This document shows, one piece after another, positions 32,091 to 40,474 of a stretch of 55,825 bases of DNA. Both the position numbers and the translations under genes were made by a program. The stretch covers positions 1 to 55,825 of the forward strand of contig JACPNL010000010.1 of NCBI GenBank assembly GCA_016185505.1. Reading direction: 5' to 3'. Positions within the stretch are counted from its first letter, which is position 1; each line of letters starts with the position of its first letter. Source of the stretch: Candidatus Yanofskyibacteriota bacterium. Lineage in GTDB: Bacteria; Patescibacteriota; Minisyncoccia; 2-02-FULL-40-12; GWA2-44-9. The notes below the pieces were generated by a model, which had not been told where the DNA came from, did not search any database, and saw only the letters and a list, made by a program, of their open reading frames with translations.

Positions 32091-33614
32091 CTATGGCCTG
32101 CTATAAAATTTTGTTTTGTCTCCCTTATGAAGTTGGACTGCTAATTTGAATATTTTGAGATACTCTTTGGCTGATTTTCCCCAAGAGAAGTCCTTAGCCA
32201 TAGCTCTTTTCATAAGTTTTTCCCACTCTTTTTTTTGTTTGAATATTTCAAAAGCTCTGACGAAGGTTATTATAAATGCCAAAGAGTCGTATCTTTCAAA
32301 AACAAAACCTGTTCCCTTATTGTTCTGCGGGTCAAAGTCGTCAACAGAGTCAGCTAGTCCTCCAACTTTTCGAACTATCGGAATACACCCATATCTCATC
32401 GCTTCCAGTTGAACAAGGCCGGACGGTTCATACTTAGACGGTATCAGAACCGCGTCAGCCCCGCCGAATATCAATCTTGGGAGCACGGAATCAAAAGTAT
32501 AGTGAGTCCCGATCCTATCAGGATATTTGATCTTCAGATCATCTATAACCTTTCGGTATTTTGATTCGCCTTCGCCGACAAGAACAAACTGAAAGTCAAT
32601 ATTTTCCATCAGCGATTCCATGCTTTGTTCAAGAAGATCAAATCCTTTTTGACCAGTTATCCTGGTTACCATTCCAACGATAAATTTATCTTTATCCACC
32701 GGCAAACCAAATTGTTTTTGAAGGGCAATCTTGTTTTCAGAACGTTTTTCTAACAATTTCAGAGAATAGTTTGAAGCCAATGTCTCGTCAGTTTCCGGAT
32801 TAAAGGACTCCACATCAATCCCGTTAAGAATGCCGAAAACACGTTCTTTGCGTTCGCTTAGCAACTTGTCTAATTTCTCCCCGAATTCTTCAGTTACAAT
32901 TTCTCGAGCGTAAGCCGGTGAAACCGTAATCATAGCATCGGCATACTTAATTCCTCTTCGCATACCATTCATATATTTCATACGAGAGTCAAAAAACTCC
33001 GGAACCGGACTCTGGCCGGCATCAAGATCCATTTCTGACACCAAAGCTGGATCAAAAGTACCTTGATGTTTCAAGTTGTGTATTGAGAAAACATCGGTAA
33101 TTTCAGAAATAACTGGGTCGTCTTTGTATTCCGTATGCATTAAATTTGGGATGAATCCCGTTTGCCAATCGGCCGCAACAATAATGTCCGGTTTCCAGTC
33201 GGAAACCTTAATAAACTCCAAAGCTCCCCGAGAAAGCAAGACCCACCTGGTCGTATCGTCCCCATAGCCGTAGACATTGGCGCGTTTCTCGTAGTACTCC
33301 ATATTTTCAAGAAAATATGTAATCACCCCATCCTCTGCCCCCTCATGTTTCAAAACATTTGAAACAAGTAATCTATTAGGGTCGTTATTTTCTTTTTCCA
33401 GCGTAAGCCCGTGGTATTCCAAATGAACCGGAAATTTATCAATATCCATCGTGGCATATTTAGGTATCATAACTCTTGCGTCATAACCAAGTTCACGCAT
33501 GGCTTTAGGCAAAGAGTACATAACTTCACCAAGCCCGCCGACTTTAACAAAAGGCGCCGCCTCCGATGCGACAAAAAGTATTTTGTATTTTCCTGTTTTA
33601 TTAAATAAGCCCAT
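32091..33614 (-). CDS. glgA: Glycogen/starch synthase (GT5)
   Basis: Adds glucose from ADP- or UDP-glucose to an alpha-1,4-glucan. About 507 residues from ATG 33614; the track start at 33650 is a TTG inside the upstream gene. FVASEAAPFVKVGGLGEVMY carries the KxGGL substrate loop (V for the usual T). GFDLLEQSM and FVLVGEGESKY lie in the second Rossmann half, and LIPSKYEPSGLVQLEAMRYG holds the catalytic Glu region. Starts 4 bp after the GH13 stop, so they form one unit for storage-glucan metabolism. Confidence 0.9.
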   Translation of the reverse strand: MGLFNKTGKYKILFVASEAAPFVKVGGLGEVMYSLPKAMRELGYDARVMIPKYATMDIDKFPVHLEYHGLTLEKENNDPNRLLVSNVLKHEGAEDGVITYFLENMEYYEKRANVYGYGDDTTRWVLLSRGALEFIKVSDWKPDIIVAADWQTGFIPNLMHTEYKDDPVISEITDVFSIHNLKHQGTFDPALVSEMDLDAGQSPVPEFFDSRMKYMNGMRRGIKYADAMITVSPAYAREIVTEEFGEKLDKLLSERKERVFGILNGIDVESFNPETDETLASNYSLKLLEKRSENKIALQKQFGLPVDKDKFIVGMVTRITGQKGFDLLEQSMESLMENIDFQFVLVGEGESKYRKVIDDLKIKYPDRIGTHYTFDSVLPRLIFGGADAVLIPSKYEPSGLVQLEAMRYGCIPIVRKVGGLADSVDDFDPQNNKGTGFVFERYDSLAFIITFVRAFEIFKQKKEWEKLMKRAMAKDFSWGKSAKEYLKIFKLAVQLHKGDKTKFYSRP

Positions 33615-33618
33615 CCCG

Positions 33619-34806
33619 TTAATTATACCATCTTTTATTTTTTCTTTCAAAAATAAGTTGCTTATAAAAATTTAAGGCGTCTTCATTAATATTATTCCAA
33701 GGCATCGGCCGCCTTATATCAGCATCGCTGTATTCTGCTTGACCTCTCGCCATGTCTTGAGAAATGCCCGCCTCTGACCCGTAGAAAATATTAACTGGAT
33801 TATTCTGTTCTAACTGGAAGCGTACTATTTGTTTTACTTTATCCCAATCGTGACCACATTCAAAAATTAATCTATTAAAGTCAGGGTTATCTACTACGGA
33901 AATTAACGGATAATCTTTGGGGTAAAACTTATAGTGAAGTTTGGTTAAAAATTTAGCAAAACCCCAATTTGGTTTTTTCTTTTTTGCTATCTGGCTGACG
34001 ACGATGTCCCTAAATCTAAAGTCCAGCATAGCATCAAAATGTTTTATATAATGATGTATTAACATCTCACTAGGATTGAATTTAAGAAGTGAAGAGAGGT
34101 AGAGAAAATATTTAAACTTAATTTTTAGAGTGGGGAGTTCTGTCCGCTTAAGTCCTTGTTTGACCGCTTCGCCGACCAAGATCACACCCGGAAATTCTCT
34201 TCTGACAAAATCCGTGAATTCTTTCCAAAAATTATGGGAAATTCCTAGAACGTGATCTAACCGCATCCCGTCAATTCCTTGCTTTAACCAAAATCGAGTT
34301 GCTTCAAATATATACTCACTTACCGGCGGATATTCTAAGTTTAATTTCGGTAAAGTCGTAATTTCCAGAAAACTTTTGTAGCTATCAGAAGATTTATAAA
34401 AATAAAACCACTTGCGGTATTCACTATCCTCGTTTTGTAAAGCGTCAACAAAATACGGATGTTTCCAAGAAACATGATTTATCGTCCAGTCCATTATCAC
34501 CTTCATCTCTTTTTTGTGGGCTTCCGATATTAAATTTTTAAGATCGTCTAACGTTCCGAATCTAGAGTCAACCGCGAAAAAGTCGGTTATATGATAGCCG
34601 TGATATTCTATGCCTTTGTTAAAAGGAGTCAGTAGTAAAATATCTACTCCTAGATCTTTTAGATAGTCCAAACGCTCTGTAATCCCTTTTAGATTACCGC
34701 CACAGAAATTAGGACCATCACAAATCCAAGGCTCTTTGTCTAGTTCTTTTCCTCTGGAAAAACGATCAATGAGTATATTGTAAAAAACGGCGTTTTTAAG
34801 GTTCAT
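33619..34806 (-). CDS. GH13 alpha-amylase-family enzyme
   Basis: 395 residues, short but with all GH13 landmarks: LLLTPFNKGIEYHGYHITDF (region V/I area), MDWTINHVS (region I, DxxxNH), GIDGMRLDHVLGI (region II with the nucleophile Asp), GVILVGEAV (region III, acid/base Glu) and SVVDNPDFNRL (region IV with Asp). No signal peptide, so it acts inside the cell, either breaking or rebuilding the glucan made by GlgA, its immediate neighbour. Substrate specificity is not readable. Confidence 0.9.
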   Translation of the reverse strand: MNLKNAVFYNILIDRFSRGKELDKEPWICDGPNFCGGNLKGITERLDYLKDLGVDILLLTPFNKGIEYHGYHITDFFAVDSRFGTLDDLKNLISEAHKKEMKVIMDWTINHVSWKHPYFVDALQNEDSEYRKWFYFYKSSDSYKSFLEITTLPKLNLEYPPVSEYIFEATRFWLKQGIDGMRLDHVLGISHNFWKEFTDFVRREFPGVILVGEAVKQGLKRTELPTLKIKFKYFLYLSSLLKFNPSEMLIHHYIKHFDAMLDFRFRDIVVSQIAKKKKPNWGFAKFLTKLHYKFYPKDYPLISVVDNPDFNRLIFECGHDWDKVKQIVRFQLEQNNPVNIFYGSEAGISQDMARGQAEYSDADIRRPMPWNNINEDALNFYKQLIFERKNKRWYN

Positions 34807-34818
34807 AACCGAAACTGA

Positions 34819-35421
34819 TTAAAGAAGAAGGCGCAATTTTTCTTCGACCTTTTTATCGTCTTTGTATTGCATTGCTCGCCACCCTCTGACTTCGGCAGTT
34901 TCTACATTTTGCTCACTATCATCAATAAATAAATATTCTTCGGGTTTATGACCCAACTCTCCTTCTACATATTTCCACGCTTCCGCGTCCTTTTTTGTTT
35001 TACCGATTTGATATGAAAGAAATACCTTATCAAAGACATCATAGAGACCCCTCGCGTTCATGCGCGCCGATAACGCTTCAGAGACGTTTGAGAAACAAGC
35101 GATCTCGTATTTATCTTTTAGGTTTTTTATGAGGTTAATCAGCTCGTTGTTCACTATCAAAAACTCATCATCCCAAGAGTTTAAATCTTTTTCGAGATCT
35201 TTAGCGGTACAGTGGAGATTAAAATAAGCGACGATATCGTCTATGAATTGGCTCTCTTCTTTTTCACCTGTATCTAGCCCGACCGCGGCTTTGTTGACAA
35301 AAATACCCCACTCTTCTTTGTTAATGGAGTATTTATTAAGCAACGCCTCGCCTGTTTGCTGAGGAAAATTATTTACCACTACACCAAAAAAATCAAATAC
35401 GATGACTTTAATATCTTCCAT
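34819..35421 (-). CDS. HAD-superfamily hydrolase
   Basis: 200 residues with the HAD order: VIVFDFFGVVV (motif I; the Asp of DFFG is the nucleophile, the second Asp is changed to F), CFSNVSEALSARM (motif II Ser), KTKKDAEAWKYV (motif III Lys) and YLFIDDSEQNVETA (motif IV). The alpha-helical cap between motifs I and II fits subfamily IA, as in epoxide-hydrolase-N-like or sugar-phosphate phosphatases. The loss of the acid/base Asp weakens the case for phosphatase activity. It precedes the GH13 gene by 12 bp, so a role with sugar phosphates is plausible. Confidence 0.82.
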   Translation of the reverse strand: MEDIKVIVFDFFGVVVNNFPQQTGEALLNKYSINKEEWGIFVNKAAVGLDTGEKEESQFIDDIVAYFNLHCTAKDLEKDLNSWDDEFLIVNNELINLIKNLKDKYEIACFSNVSEALSARMNARGLYDVFDKVFLSYQIGKTKKDAEAWKYVEGELGHKPEEYLFIDDSEQNVETAEVRGWRAMQYKDDKKVEEKLRLLL

Positions 35422-35467
35422 AATCTTAATTAAAATATACTATTTTCTATCTCAAAAATCAATTAGT

Positions 35468-35517
35468 AAACAAACCGCCGTAAAACTAGCAATTGCTAGT
35501 TTTACGGCGGTTTGTTT
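35468..35517. repeat. Perfect 50-bp palindrome between divergent genes
   Basis: 25-bp arms meet without a loop at AGCAATTGCT, between the HAD gene (-) and the C39-like gene (+). Confidence 0.85.
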
Positions 35518-35553
35518 CAAAATAGCCGATTTTCTGATATACTTTCACAAATA

Positions 35554-36390
35554 ATGAGAAAAATATCACTATATTTAATACTACTAATAACGGCTCTTGG
35601 GGCCGGTATTTTTATTTCTTTCATTGCTTTAAGGTCAATAAATAGGCCCGCTATCCGCCCTAGCTCGCTACCGGGGTTTGAATCAGACCCAAACGTCCCG
35701 ACTTCGTCTCCTTCGGAGCAACGAAGTCGAGGATCCTCGATTTCTCAGCCCCGCCAAGGCGGGGGAGAAATCGGGACGACTCAAACTCCAACAAAGACAC
35801 CTGGTCCCAACACAATAATTTATGACGTCCCCTTTACTCCCCAAGCGCCTTTCAGCGAATGGAGTAATCCCAAACTAAGCAACGGCTGCGAGGAGGCCTC
35901 AGCTCTTATGGCTATGTCGTGGGTAAGAGGTACAACGTTCACGCAAGAAGAAGCAAGGCGAGAAATTATCGCCGTTTCCGACTACGAATTGGCGAATCAC
36001 GGCGTGTATCTGGATACATCTTCCCAAGATACCTTTGATTGGATATTCAAAGAATATTACGGATATAACAAGGTAGAACTTTTCTACGATATTTCCGTTG
36101 AAGACATTAAAAAAGAATTGCGCGGCGGCAATTTGGTCATCGTGCCCGTGAACGGGCAGGAACTGCATAACCCCTACTACACACAGCCCGGGCCTCTGCG
36201 CCACAAAGTCGTAATAATCGGATACGATCCGGACAACAAAGAATTCATCACCAATGACCCCGGCACCCGGCTCGGAAAGCAGTACCGCTACCCGGAACAA
36301 GTGTTATTCAACGCGATACACGACTATCTGACCGGCAATGACCTCCCGTTGCCGCCAAAGCGCACCGCGATGATAGTTGTAAAAAAATAA
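35554..36390 (+). CDS. Exported C39-like cysteine peptidase
   Basis: About 278 residues from ATG 35554; the track start at 35512 is a TTG inside the palindrome. N-terminal membrane helix (LYLILLITALGAGIFISFIA), a Ser/Pro-rich linker, then the peptidase C39-like domain: YDVPFTPQAPFSEWSN, NGCEEASALMAM (catalytic Cys), LRHKVVIIGYD (His) and FITNDPGTRLG (Asn/Asp). The linker contains an 81-bp in-frame double-hairpin element (35696-35776, encoding RGSSISQPRQGGG). Probably anchored with its enzyme domain outside. Convergent with the AlbA_2 gene, only 3 bp apart. Confidence 0.8.
   Translation: MRKISLYLILLITALGAGIFISFIALRSINRPAIRPSSLPGFESDPNVPTSSPSEQRSRGSSISQPRQGGGEIGTTQTPTKTPGPNTIIYDVPFTPQAPFSEWSNPKLSNGCEEASALMAMSWVRGTTFTQEEARREIIAVSDYELANHGVYLDTSSQDTFDWIFKEYYGYNKVELFYDISVEDIKKELRGGNLVIVPVNGQELHNPYYTQPGPLRHKVVIIGYDPDNKEFITNDPGTRLGKQYRYPEQVLFNAIHDYLTGNDLPLPPKRTAMIVVKK
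35696..35776. repeat. Double-hairpin element, copy 2, in frame in the peptidase
   Basis: TCCCGA, hairpin CTTCGT...ACGAAG, core TCGAGGATCCTCGA, hairpin TTTCTC..CCCCGCC..GAGAAA, TCGGGA. Length 81 bp (27 codons). Same ends and core as 23420-23486, with unrelated hairpin contents. Confidence 0.88.
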
Positions 36391-36393
36391 AAC

Positions 36394-37119
36394 TTACTTT
36401 GACCACCACGAGGAAATATAGGTGGCGACTTCGCTCATTTTGAGAGGGGTGGTGGCATTGCCGGTGCGAATGTAAAAATTCTCGCCGTCCCCCGTTTTCA
36501 AGTACACCGGCTTATAGCTTGGCTCAATGCTTGCCAAACAAACTATCTTGTCGCCTACGCTATCAAATTTTAACTTAACAAACCGCCTGAATTCAGCCCC
36601 GATCATGTTGTTAAAAAGGTTATTGAAATGATTTTCAAATCCGTCAGCATCTTGTTTAACAAGAGTAACGATGTCATTTTCCAGCCCCACCGTTTCACCA
36701 CCATCATCTACGCCGATCAATAAATGCCCGCCGTCTGAATTTAAAAAAGCGGCAATGGTCTTCATAACCGCTTTTTCCAGCTCCTTATTTACCGTGCCCC
36801 GTTTTACATCCCAACGAAGAGATGCCTTGAATTCTAACTTTTCGTGCTCGCCGGATTTAATTACTTCTTCAACATTTTTTTCTTCATTCATGGCCTTGGC
36901 AAAAACAAAAATGATCAACCCCAGTTGAGACAAGATAAGCAAAAAGAACTCAACCACTTCAAATCTAATGTAGCCGGATACGGCAAGACCCTCATATACA
37001 TCTCCCCAGTCAGCAGCCAAAGCAAGAACCAAAAAAGTTAAATAAAACAGCGCCTCAATGACAATAAGATTCCTGAAAACTACAAATAATTTATCGTGCT
37101 TTAAGACCCGCCATTTCAT
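36394..37119 (-). CDS. Membrane protein with Schlafen AlbA_2 domain
   Basis: 241 residues. Two hydrophobic helices at the N-terminus (LIVIEALFYLTFLVLALA, FEVVEFFLLILSQLGLIIFV), then an AlbA_2 (divergent AAA-4) domain: EHEKLEFKASLRWD, then KTIAAFLNSDGGHLLIGVDD and VGLENDI, then a C-terminal strand FYIRTGNATTPLKMSEV. AlbA_2 proteins bind nucleic acid or nucleotides, often in regulators or defence genes; here it is tied to the membrane. No partner gene can be named. Confidence 0.82.
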   Translation of the reverse strand: MKWRVLKHDKLFVVFRNLIVIEALFYLTFLVLALAADWGDVYEGLAVSGYIRFEVVEFFLLILSQLGLIIFVFAKAMNEEKNVEEVIKSGEHEKLEFKASLRWDVKRGTVNKELEKAVMKTIAAFLNSDGGHLLIGVDDGGETVGLENDIVTLVKQDADGFENHFNNLFNNMIGAEFRRFVKLKFDSVGDKIVCLASIEPSYKPVYLKTGDGENFYIRTGNATTPLKMSEVATYISSWWSK

Positions 37120-37186
37120 ATAATTAAGTGTAGGATTATTTATACTTTTTTCAAGTAGACCAACCTTGCGCTATTTATGCTTATGC

Positions 37187-37222
37187 AACATTAAACCTCG
37201 CGTACATGCGAGGTTTAATGTT
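37187..37222 (-). terminator. Terminator of the DUF4214-like gene
   Basis: Perfect 15-bp arms AACATTAAACCTCGC around 6 bases, just beyond the stop at 37231. Confidence 0.75.
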
Positions 37223-37230
37223 GTTTATCT

Positions 37231-37854
37231 TTATGGGGTTGGAGTTGGGGTGGGACTCTCACTAGTGGTAGGTGTAGGAGTCACACACTTAGATTCAGCT
37301 TTTAGTAACCTGGGTTTCCCTAAATGTTTTAAGGCATTGAATATCCCTTTTTCAGCCGCAGCTTTTGCTTCCGGACTCATATTGTCATAAGCGGCCTGTA
37401 TGGCATTTCTTGCTTCAACGGCTCCAACCGTAGCCTGACAAGCATCCTGGTCCGGTAAAGTTGATACCCAAGCCAGCAGATTAGACAAAGCAGAATCTAT
37501 AAGGTCTAAATGATTCTGTTTTTCTTCTTCAGTTAACGTACCCGGCGCGCGCTGTGCTTCCTCATAAGACTTCACCGCCTTAAATAAGGCTCCGTAATAT
37601 CTCATTTCTTGAGAATTCCTGAAATCCCTAAGCACGTCCTTTAAGCGGCGGCCCAAATGAAATCCCCGACCCTGAAGATCCGCGGGGCGATGGAATACGG
37701 CATCATAAAGAGAGTCTAATGTGTCACTGTCAACGGTTGCATCATTATCAGCGAATACGGTGGTTGGCCCTCTCGACACTAAAAAACCAACTAGCATACC
37801 GAACGAAAGAACACTCACGACTCCGACAGCCACTATTTTTTTTGATATATTCAC
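37231..37854 (-). CDS. Secreted DUF4214-like protein
   Basis: 207 residues with a signal peptide (VAVGVVSVLSFGMLVGFLVS). The segment LYDAVFHRPADLQGRGFHLG followed by LKDVLRDFRNSQEM fits the DUF4214 pattern (a Y..v..R..d..G...w stretch, then an F..S.E helix) found in surface proteins. A helical domain follows, and the protein ends in a Thr/Pro repeat (TPTPTTSESPTPTPTP) that looks like a wall-spanning or glycosylated tail. Function unknown. Confidence 0.55.
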   Translation of the reverse strand: MNISKKIVAVGVVSVLSFGMLVGFLVSRGPTTVFADNDATVDSDTLDSLYDAVFHRPADLQGRGFHLGRRLKDVLRDFRNSQEMRYYGALFKAVKSYEEAQRAPGTLTEEEKQNHLDLIDSALSNLLAWVSTLPDQDACQATVGAVEARNAIQAAYDNMSPEAKAAAEKGIFNALKHLGKPRLLKAESKCVTPTPTTSESPTPTPTP

Positions 37855-38020
37855 AAGTTTTTTGTCAGCAATAAATTTTGCTTATTTTGCTAATAATATT
37901 AGCCAAATACGTAAAATTTTGCTTTTATTTAAAACTTTCTTGTAATTAACTGAACTGTACACAAATTATACTTTTTAATCAATCTCCTCAACCCACAGAC
38001 AAATATGGCCTGATTTCCGG

Positions 38021-38061
38021 AACAAGACAAAGGCCGCGTGATACGCGGCCTTTGTCTTGTT
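38021..38061 (-). terminator. Strong hairpin downstream of the subtilase gene
   Basis: 18-bp perfect arms AACAAGACAAAGGCCGCG around TGATA. Between it and the stop a TTAGGGATTGGTCTGATT direct repeat occurs twice. The 37855-38020 spacer holds nothing else clear. Confidence 0.75.
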
Positions 38062-38095
38062 CTTTCCCTCTTAATCAATTTAGGGATTGGTCTGA

Positions 38096-39400
38096 TTAGG
38101 GATTGGTCTGATTTCCGGTAATACTCTCTTCTGCGTCAACTAATCCATAACCATAGAAGTTGTCAAATCCGTCTCCATTAACGTCGTCGGCTGTAGCGAT
38201 AAGGTTTGCTCTTACTTCTACTGGATCCCAGACTCCGTCGCTATCTGTATCATAGGCAACAGGAATGGCTGTTCCAAGAATTAAGACAACCGTCCCAGCA
38301 ACATGCGGTGAAGCCATAGAAGTCCCGCTGATGGTATAGTATGAGCCATCATTCCATGTTGAGCGAATACTCACTCCGGGAGCAGCTAACTCAACTTCTG
38401 CGCCTTCTGAACTCCAATAAGGAGTAGAGTCGTCAGAAGCAGTCGCGGCTACGGCAATGACCGAAGAATATTTTGCAGGATAACTTATTTCATTGGTTGT
38501 ACCGTCACCGTCACCGGAATTTCCAGCCGCGGCTACCAGCACTACACCGGCGGCATATGCCGCATCCACGGCATCATGAAGCGCTTGAATATCGCTTGTG
38601 GTGCCTAAACTCATGTTTACGACGTCTATATCGTTGTTCATGGCCCAAGTGATACCTTCAATAACATCACTCGTATAACCCGAGCCGTTTCGATCAAGAA
38701 CCTTTACCGCATAAAGGTAAGCTTCCGGCGCAACGCCTACAACTCCAAATGTATTATCTGAAGCCGCTATAATACCGGCAACATGAGTACCGTGGCCATT
38801 ATCGTCGTTCCAGTTATTGGGATCAGCAGGTTTGCGGGGGCCCTTTGAAACAAAATTTACTCCGCCTTTTAAGTTGCCGACTAAATCAGCGTGGTCTTGA
38901 TCTATACCAGTATCAACTACCGCAACTTTGACAGCAGCGCCTCGGCTTGTTCCCCAAGCTAATTCAGCGTCAATCCTATCAACACCCCATTCAAGTGATT
39001 GGGGATCTGGCGTCGGTTCCGGGGTTGGATCTGAACCTCCACCCGGTCCGCCGTTGTGGCCTTCTCGATGATGCAAAGCAAGTACTCTTGCGTCCGGCTC
39101 GACTCTTTTAACGCCGGCCAATGTCCCTACGCCAGGCACCATAGCTTCGTCTGGAAGAAGAACTACTGCGCCGTCTACTAATGGTAATTCTTTTAGTATT
39201 TTTCCGCCCTTGTTTTCAAGAGCTTCTCGCGCGCTCTCATTTACCGGGTCCTCAAAGGTTACAATGACCCGATAAGGATTTCCGGCGTGAGCCGAGTTTG
39301 ACTCGGCCGCCTGCGAGACTAAACCGCTTACTCCGACTGAACCTAAAACCAAAGCAATGACGGTTAAGCTTGCAGACAAAAATTTAAATTTATTTTTCAT
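38096..39400 (-). CDS. Secreted subtilisin-like serine protease (S8)
   Basis: 434 residues. Signal peptide; an I9-type inhibitor propeptide (YRVIVTFEDPVNESAREALE ... GVKRVEPDARV); a short Gly/Pro linker; then the S8 domain with all three catalytic motifs: VAVVDTGIDQDH (Asp), NGHGTHVAGI (His) and SGTSMASPHVAG (Ser). The oxyanion Asn is in AAAGNSGDG. Near the C-terminus DTDSDGVWDPVE and DVNGDGFDNFYG look like calcium-binding loops. It should degrade proteins outside the cell. It has its own promoter and terminator. Confidence 0.94.
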   Translation of the reverse strand: MKNKFKFLSASLTVIALVLGSVGVSGLVSQAAESNSAHAGNPYRVIVTFEDPVNESAREALENKGGKILKELPLVDGAVVLLPDEAMVPGVGTLAGVKRVEPDARVLALHHREGHNGGPGGGSDPTPEPTPDPQSLEWGVDRIDAELAWGTSRGAAVKVAVVDTGIDQDHADLVGNLKGGVNFVSKGPRKPADPNNWNDDNGHGTHVAGIIAASDNTFGVVGVAPEAYLYAVKVLDRNGSGYTSDVIEGITWAMNNDIDVVNMSLGTTSDIQALHDAVDAAYAAGVVLVAAAGNSGDGDGTTNEISYPAKYSSVIAVAATASDDSTPYWSSEGAEVELAAPGVSIRSTWNDGSYYTISGTSMASPHVAGTVVLILGTAIPVAYDTDSDGVWDPVEVRANLIATADDVNGDGFDNFYGYGLVDAEESITGNQTNP

Positions 39401-39536
39401 ATATATTTAATTTAATTTTTTATTACTAATTTTGAAATCGACCTGCCACCACTAAGATTTGAGTCTTAGCGAGACTAATTCAGCAATTTTATCAATATCT
39501 GAATCCTGGTCAAGCGTGGCCTAGTTTATACTCTAT

Positions 39537-39565
39537 ATGTTAACACAAAATATGATTTAAGTCAA
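39537..39565 (-). promoter_or_regulatory. Promoter of the subtilase gene
   Basis: Minus strand TTGACT, 17 bases, TAACAT. This leaves a 5' leader of about 130 bases in which I see no riboswitch. Confidence 0.55.
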
Positions 39566-39661
39566 GGAACCACTGGGCTTGGCTTTGTCTGAATTTCTGA
39601 TTTGATCACATACAGACTTACCGAAGCAAGTCTATATGACTGCGAGCCGTAGCGCGCTACG

Positions 39662-40141
39662 CTATAATATTTTGCGCCAAATTTGGCCGGGTTCGCCGTC
39701 AGGAGCTATCACCTCTCCGACTCTTTCAAAATCTAATTTATCATGAAAACCCCATGATTCCTTGTGCGAGTTGGGGCTATAAAATACGGCTTCAGTAAAT
39801 CCAAGCTTTTTCGCTTCTTCAATCCTTTTTAATCTTAGAGCCTTGCCAATCTCTCTGCCTTTATACTTTGCCGCAAGAATATAAAATTCTACGGGATTGT
39901 TTGTTTTTGCGTATAGTTTTATGTGGCTTGGCGCACTCCTGAAACCCGCAATTCCCACAACTTCACCCTTTTCTTCTGCCACAAAGAATCTGTATTTTTC
40001 ATTAATATATTCGTCGGTCTTATCAATACACATCTTTAGTTTAAGCGAAAGTTTTTTTAGAAATTCTGGGTCAGTCCAATATAGAGCAAAAATTTCTTCT
40101 ACCGCTTCCAAGTCATCTTTTTTAAAATCTCGTATAATCAT
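39662..40141 (-). CDS. GNAT-family N-acetyltransferase
   Basis: 159 residues. The GNAT fold is recognisable: IIRDFKKDDLEAVEEIF at the start, FFVAEEKGEVVGIAGFR (central strands), FYILAAKYKGREIGKALRLK (strand and the acetyl-CoA pyrophosphate loop, here KGREIG for the usual RGxGIG), and AVFYSPNSHKESWGFHDKL with the helix that follows. Substrate unknown. It precedes no gene closely; tRNA-Gln lies upstream. Confidence 0.82.
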   Translation of the reverse strand: MIIRDFKKDDLEAVEEIFALYWTDPEFLKKLSLKLKMCIDKTDEYINEKYRFFVAEEKGEVVGIAGFRSAPSHIKLYAKTNNPVEFYILAAKYKGREIGKALRLKRIEEAKKLGFTEAVFYSPNSHKESWGFHDKLDFERVGEVIAPDGEPGQIWRKIL

Positions 40142-40191
40142 GCGTTTAATAAATTATTGGCTGCCGGGTCAAGAGTGTATTCCGGCTTGAG

Positions 40192-40262
40192 CTGGGGGGA
40201 TAGGATTCGGACCTATATAGACGGTACCAAAAACCGTAGTCCTACCATTAGACGACCCCCCA
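40192..40262 (-). tRNA. tRNA-Gln (TTG)
   Basis: TGGGGGG/CCCCCCA acceptor, D stem GTCT/GGAC, anticodon stem ACGGT/ACCGT with loop TTTTGGT (anticodon TTG), T arm ATAGG TCCGAAT CCTAT; no encoded CCA. The acceptor stem is extended by 8 further perfect base pairs (GCTTGAGC at 40185-40192 and its complement at 40263-40270). Confidence 0.9.
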
Positions 40263-40353
40263 GCTCAAGCAAGAATTATTTTTTTAAACCCATTTCCCCT
40301 CATTTGTCCCACCTCGACACAGTCCCGCAATATTCGCTAATTTTACAATAAAA

Positions 40354-40448
40354 AACGGCGTTTTACAATCGGGTAGTGAAATTTCCTGAATTTAAAAATG
40401 CGGCTTAATTAGCCGCAACAGGAAATTCTACTACCCGACAATGCCGTT
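40354..40448. repeat. Compound nested hairpin
   Basis: AACGGC/GCCGTT, then CGGGTAGT/ACTACCCG, then GAATTTCCTG/CAGGAAATTC (one bulge), then a closed inner hairpin GCGGCT/AGCCGC. About 95 nt between tRNA-Gln and the MFS gene end; it may terminate the MFS transcript. Confidence 0.7.
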
Positions 40449-40474
40449 ATGCTTCTTGATATAAATAAGGTCCT

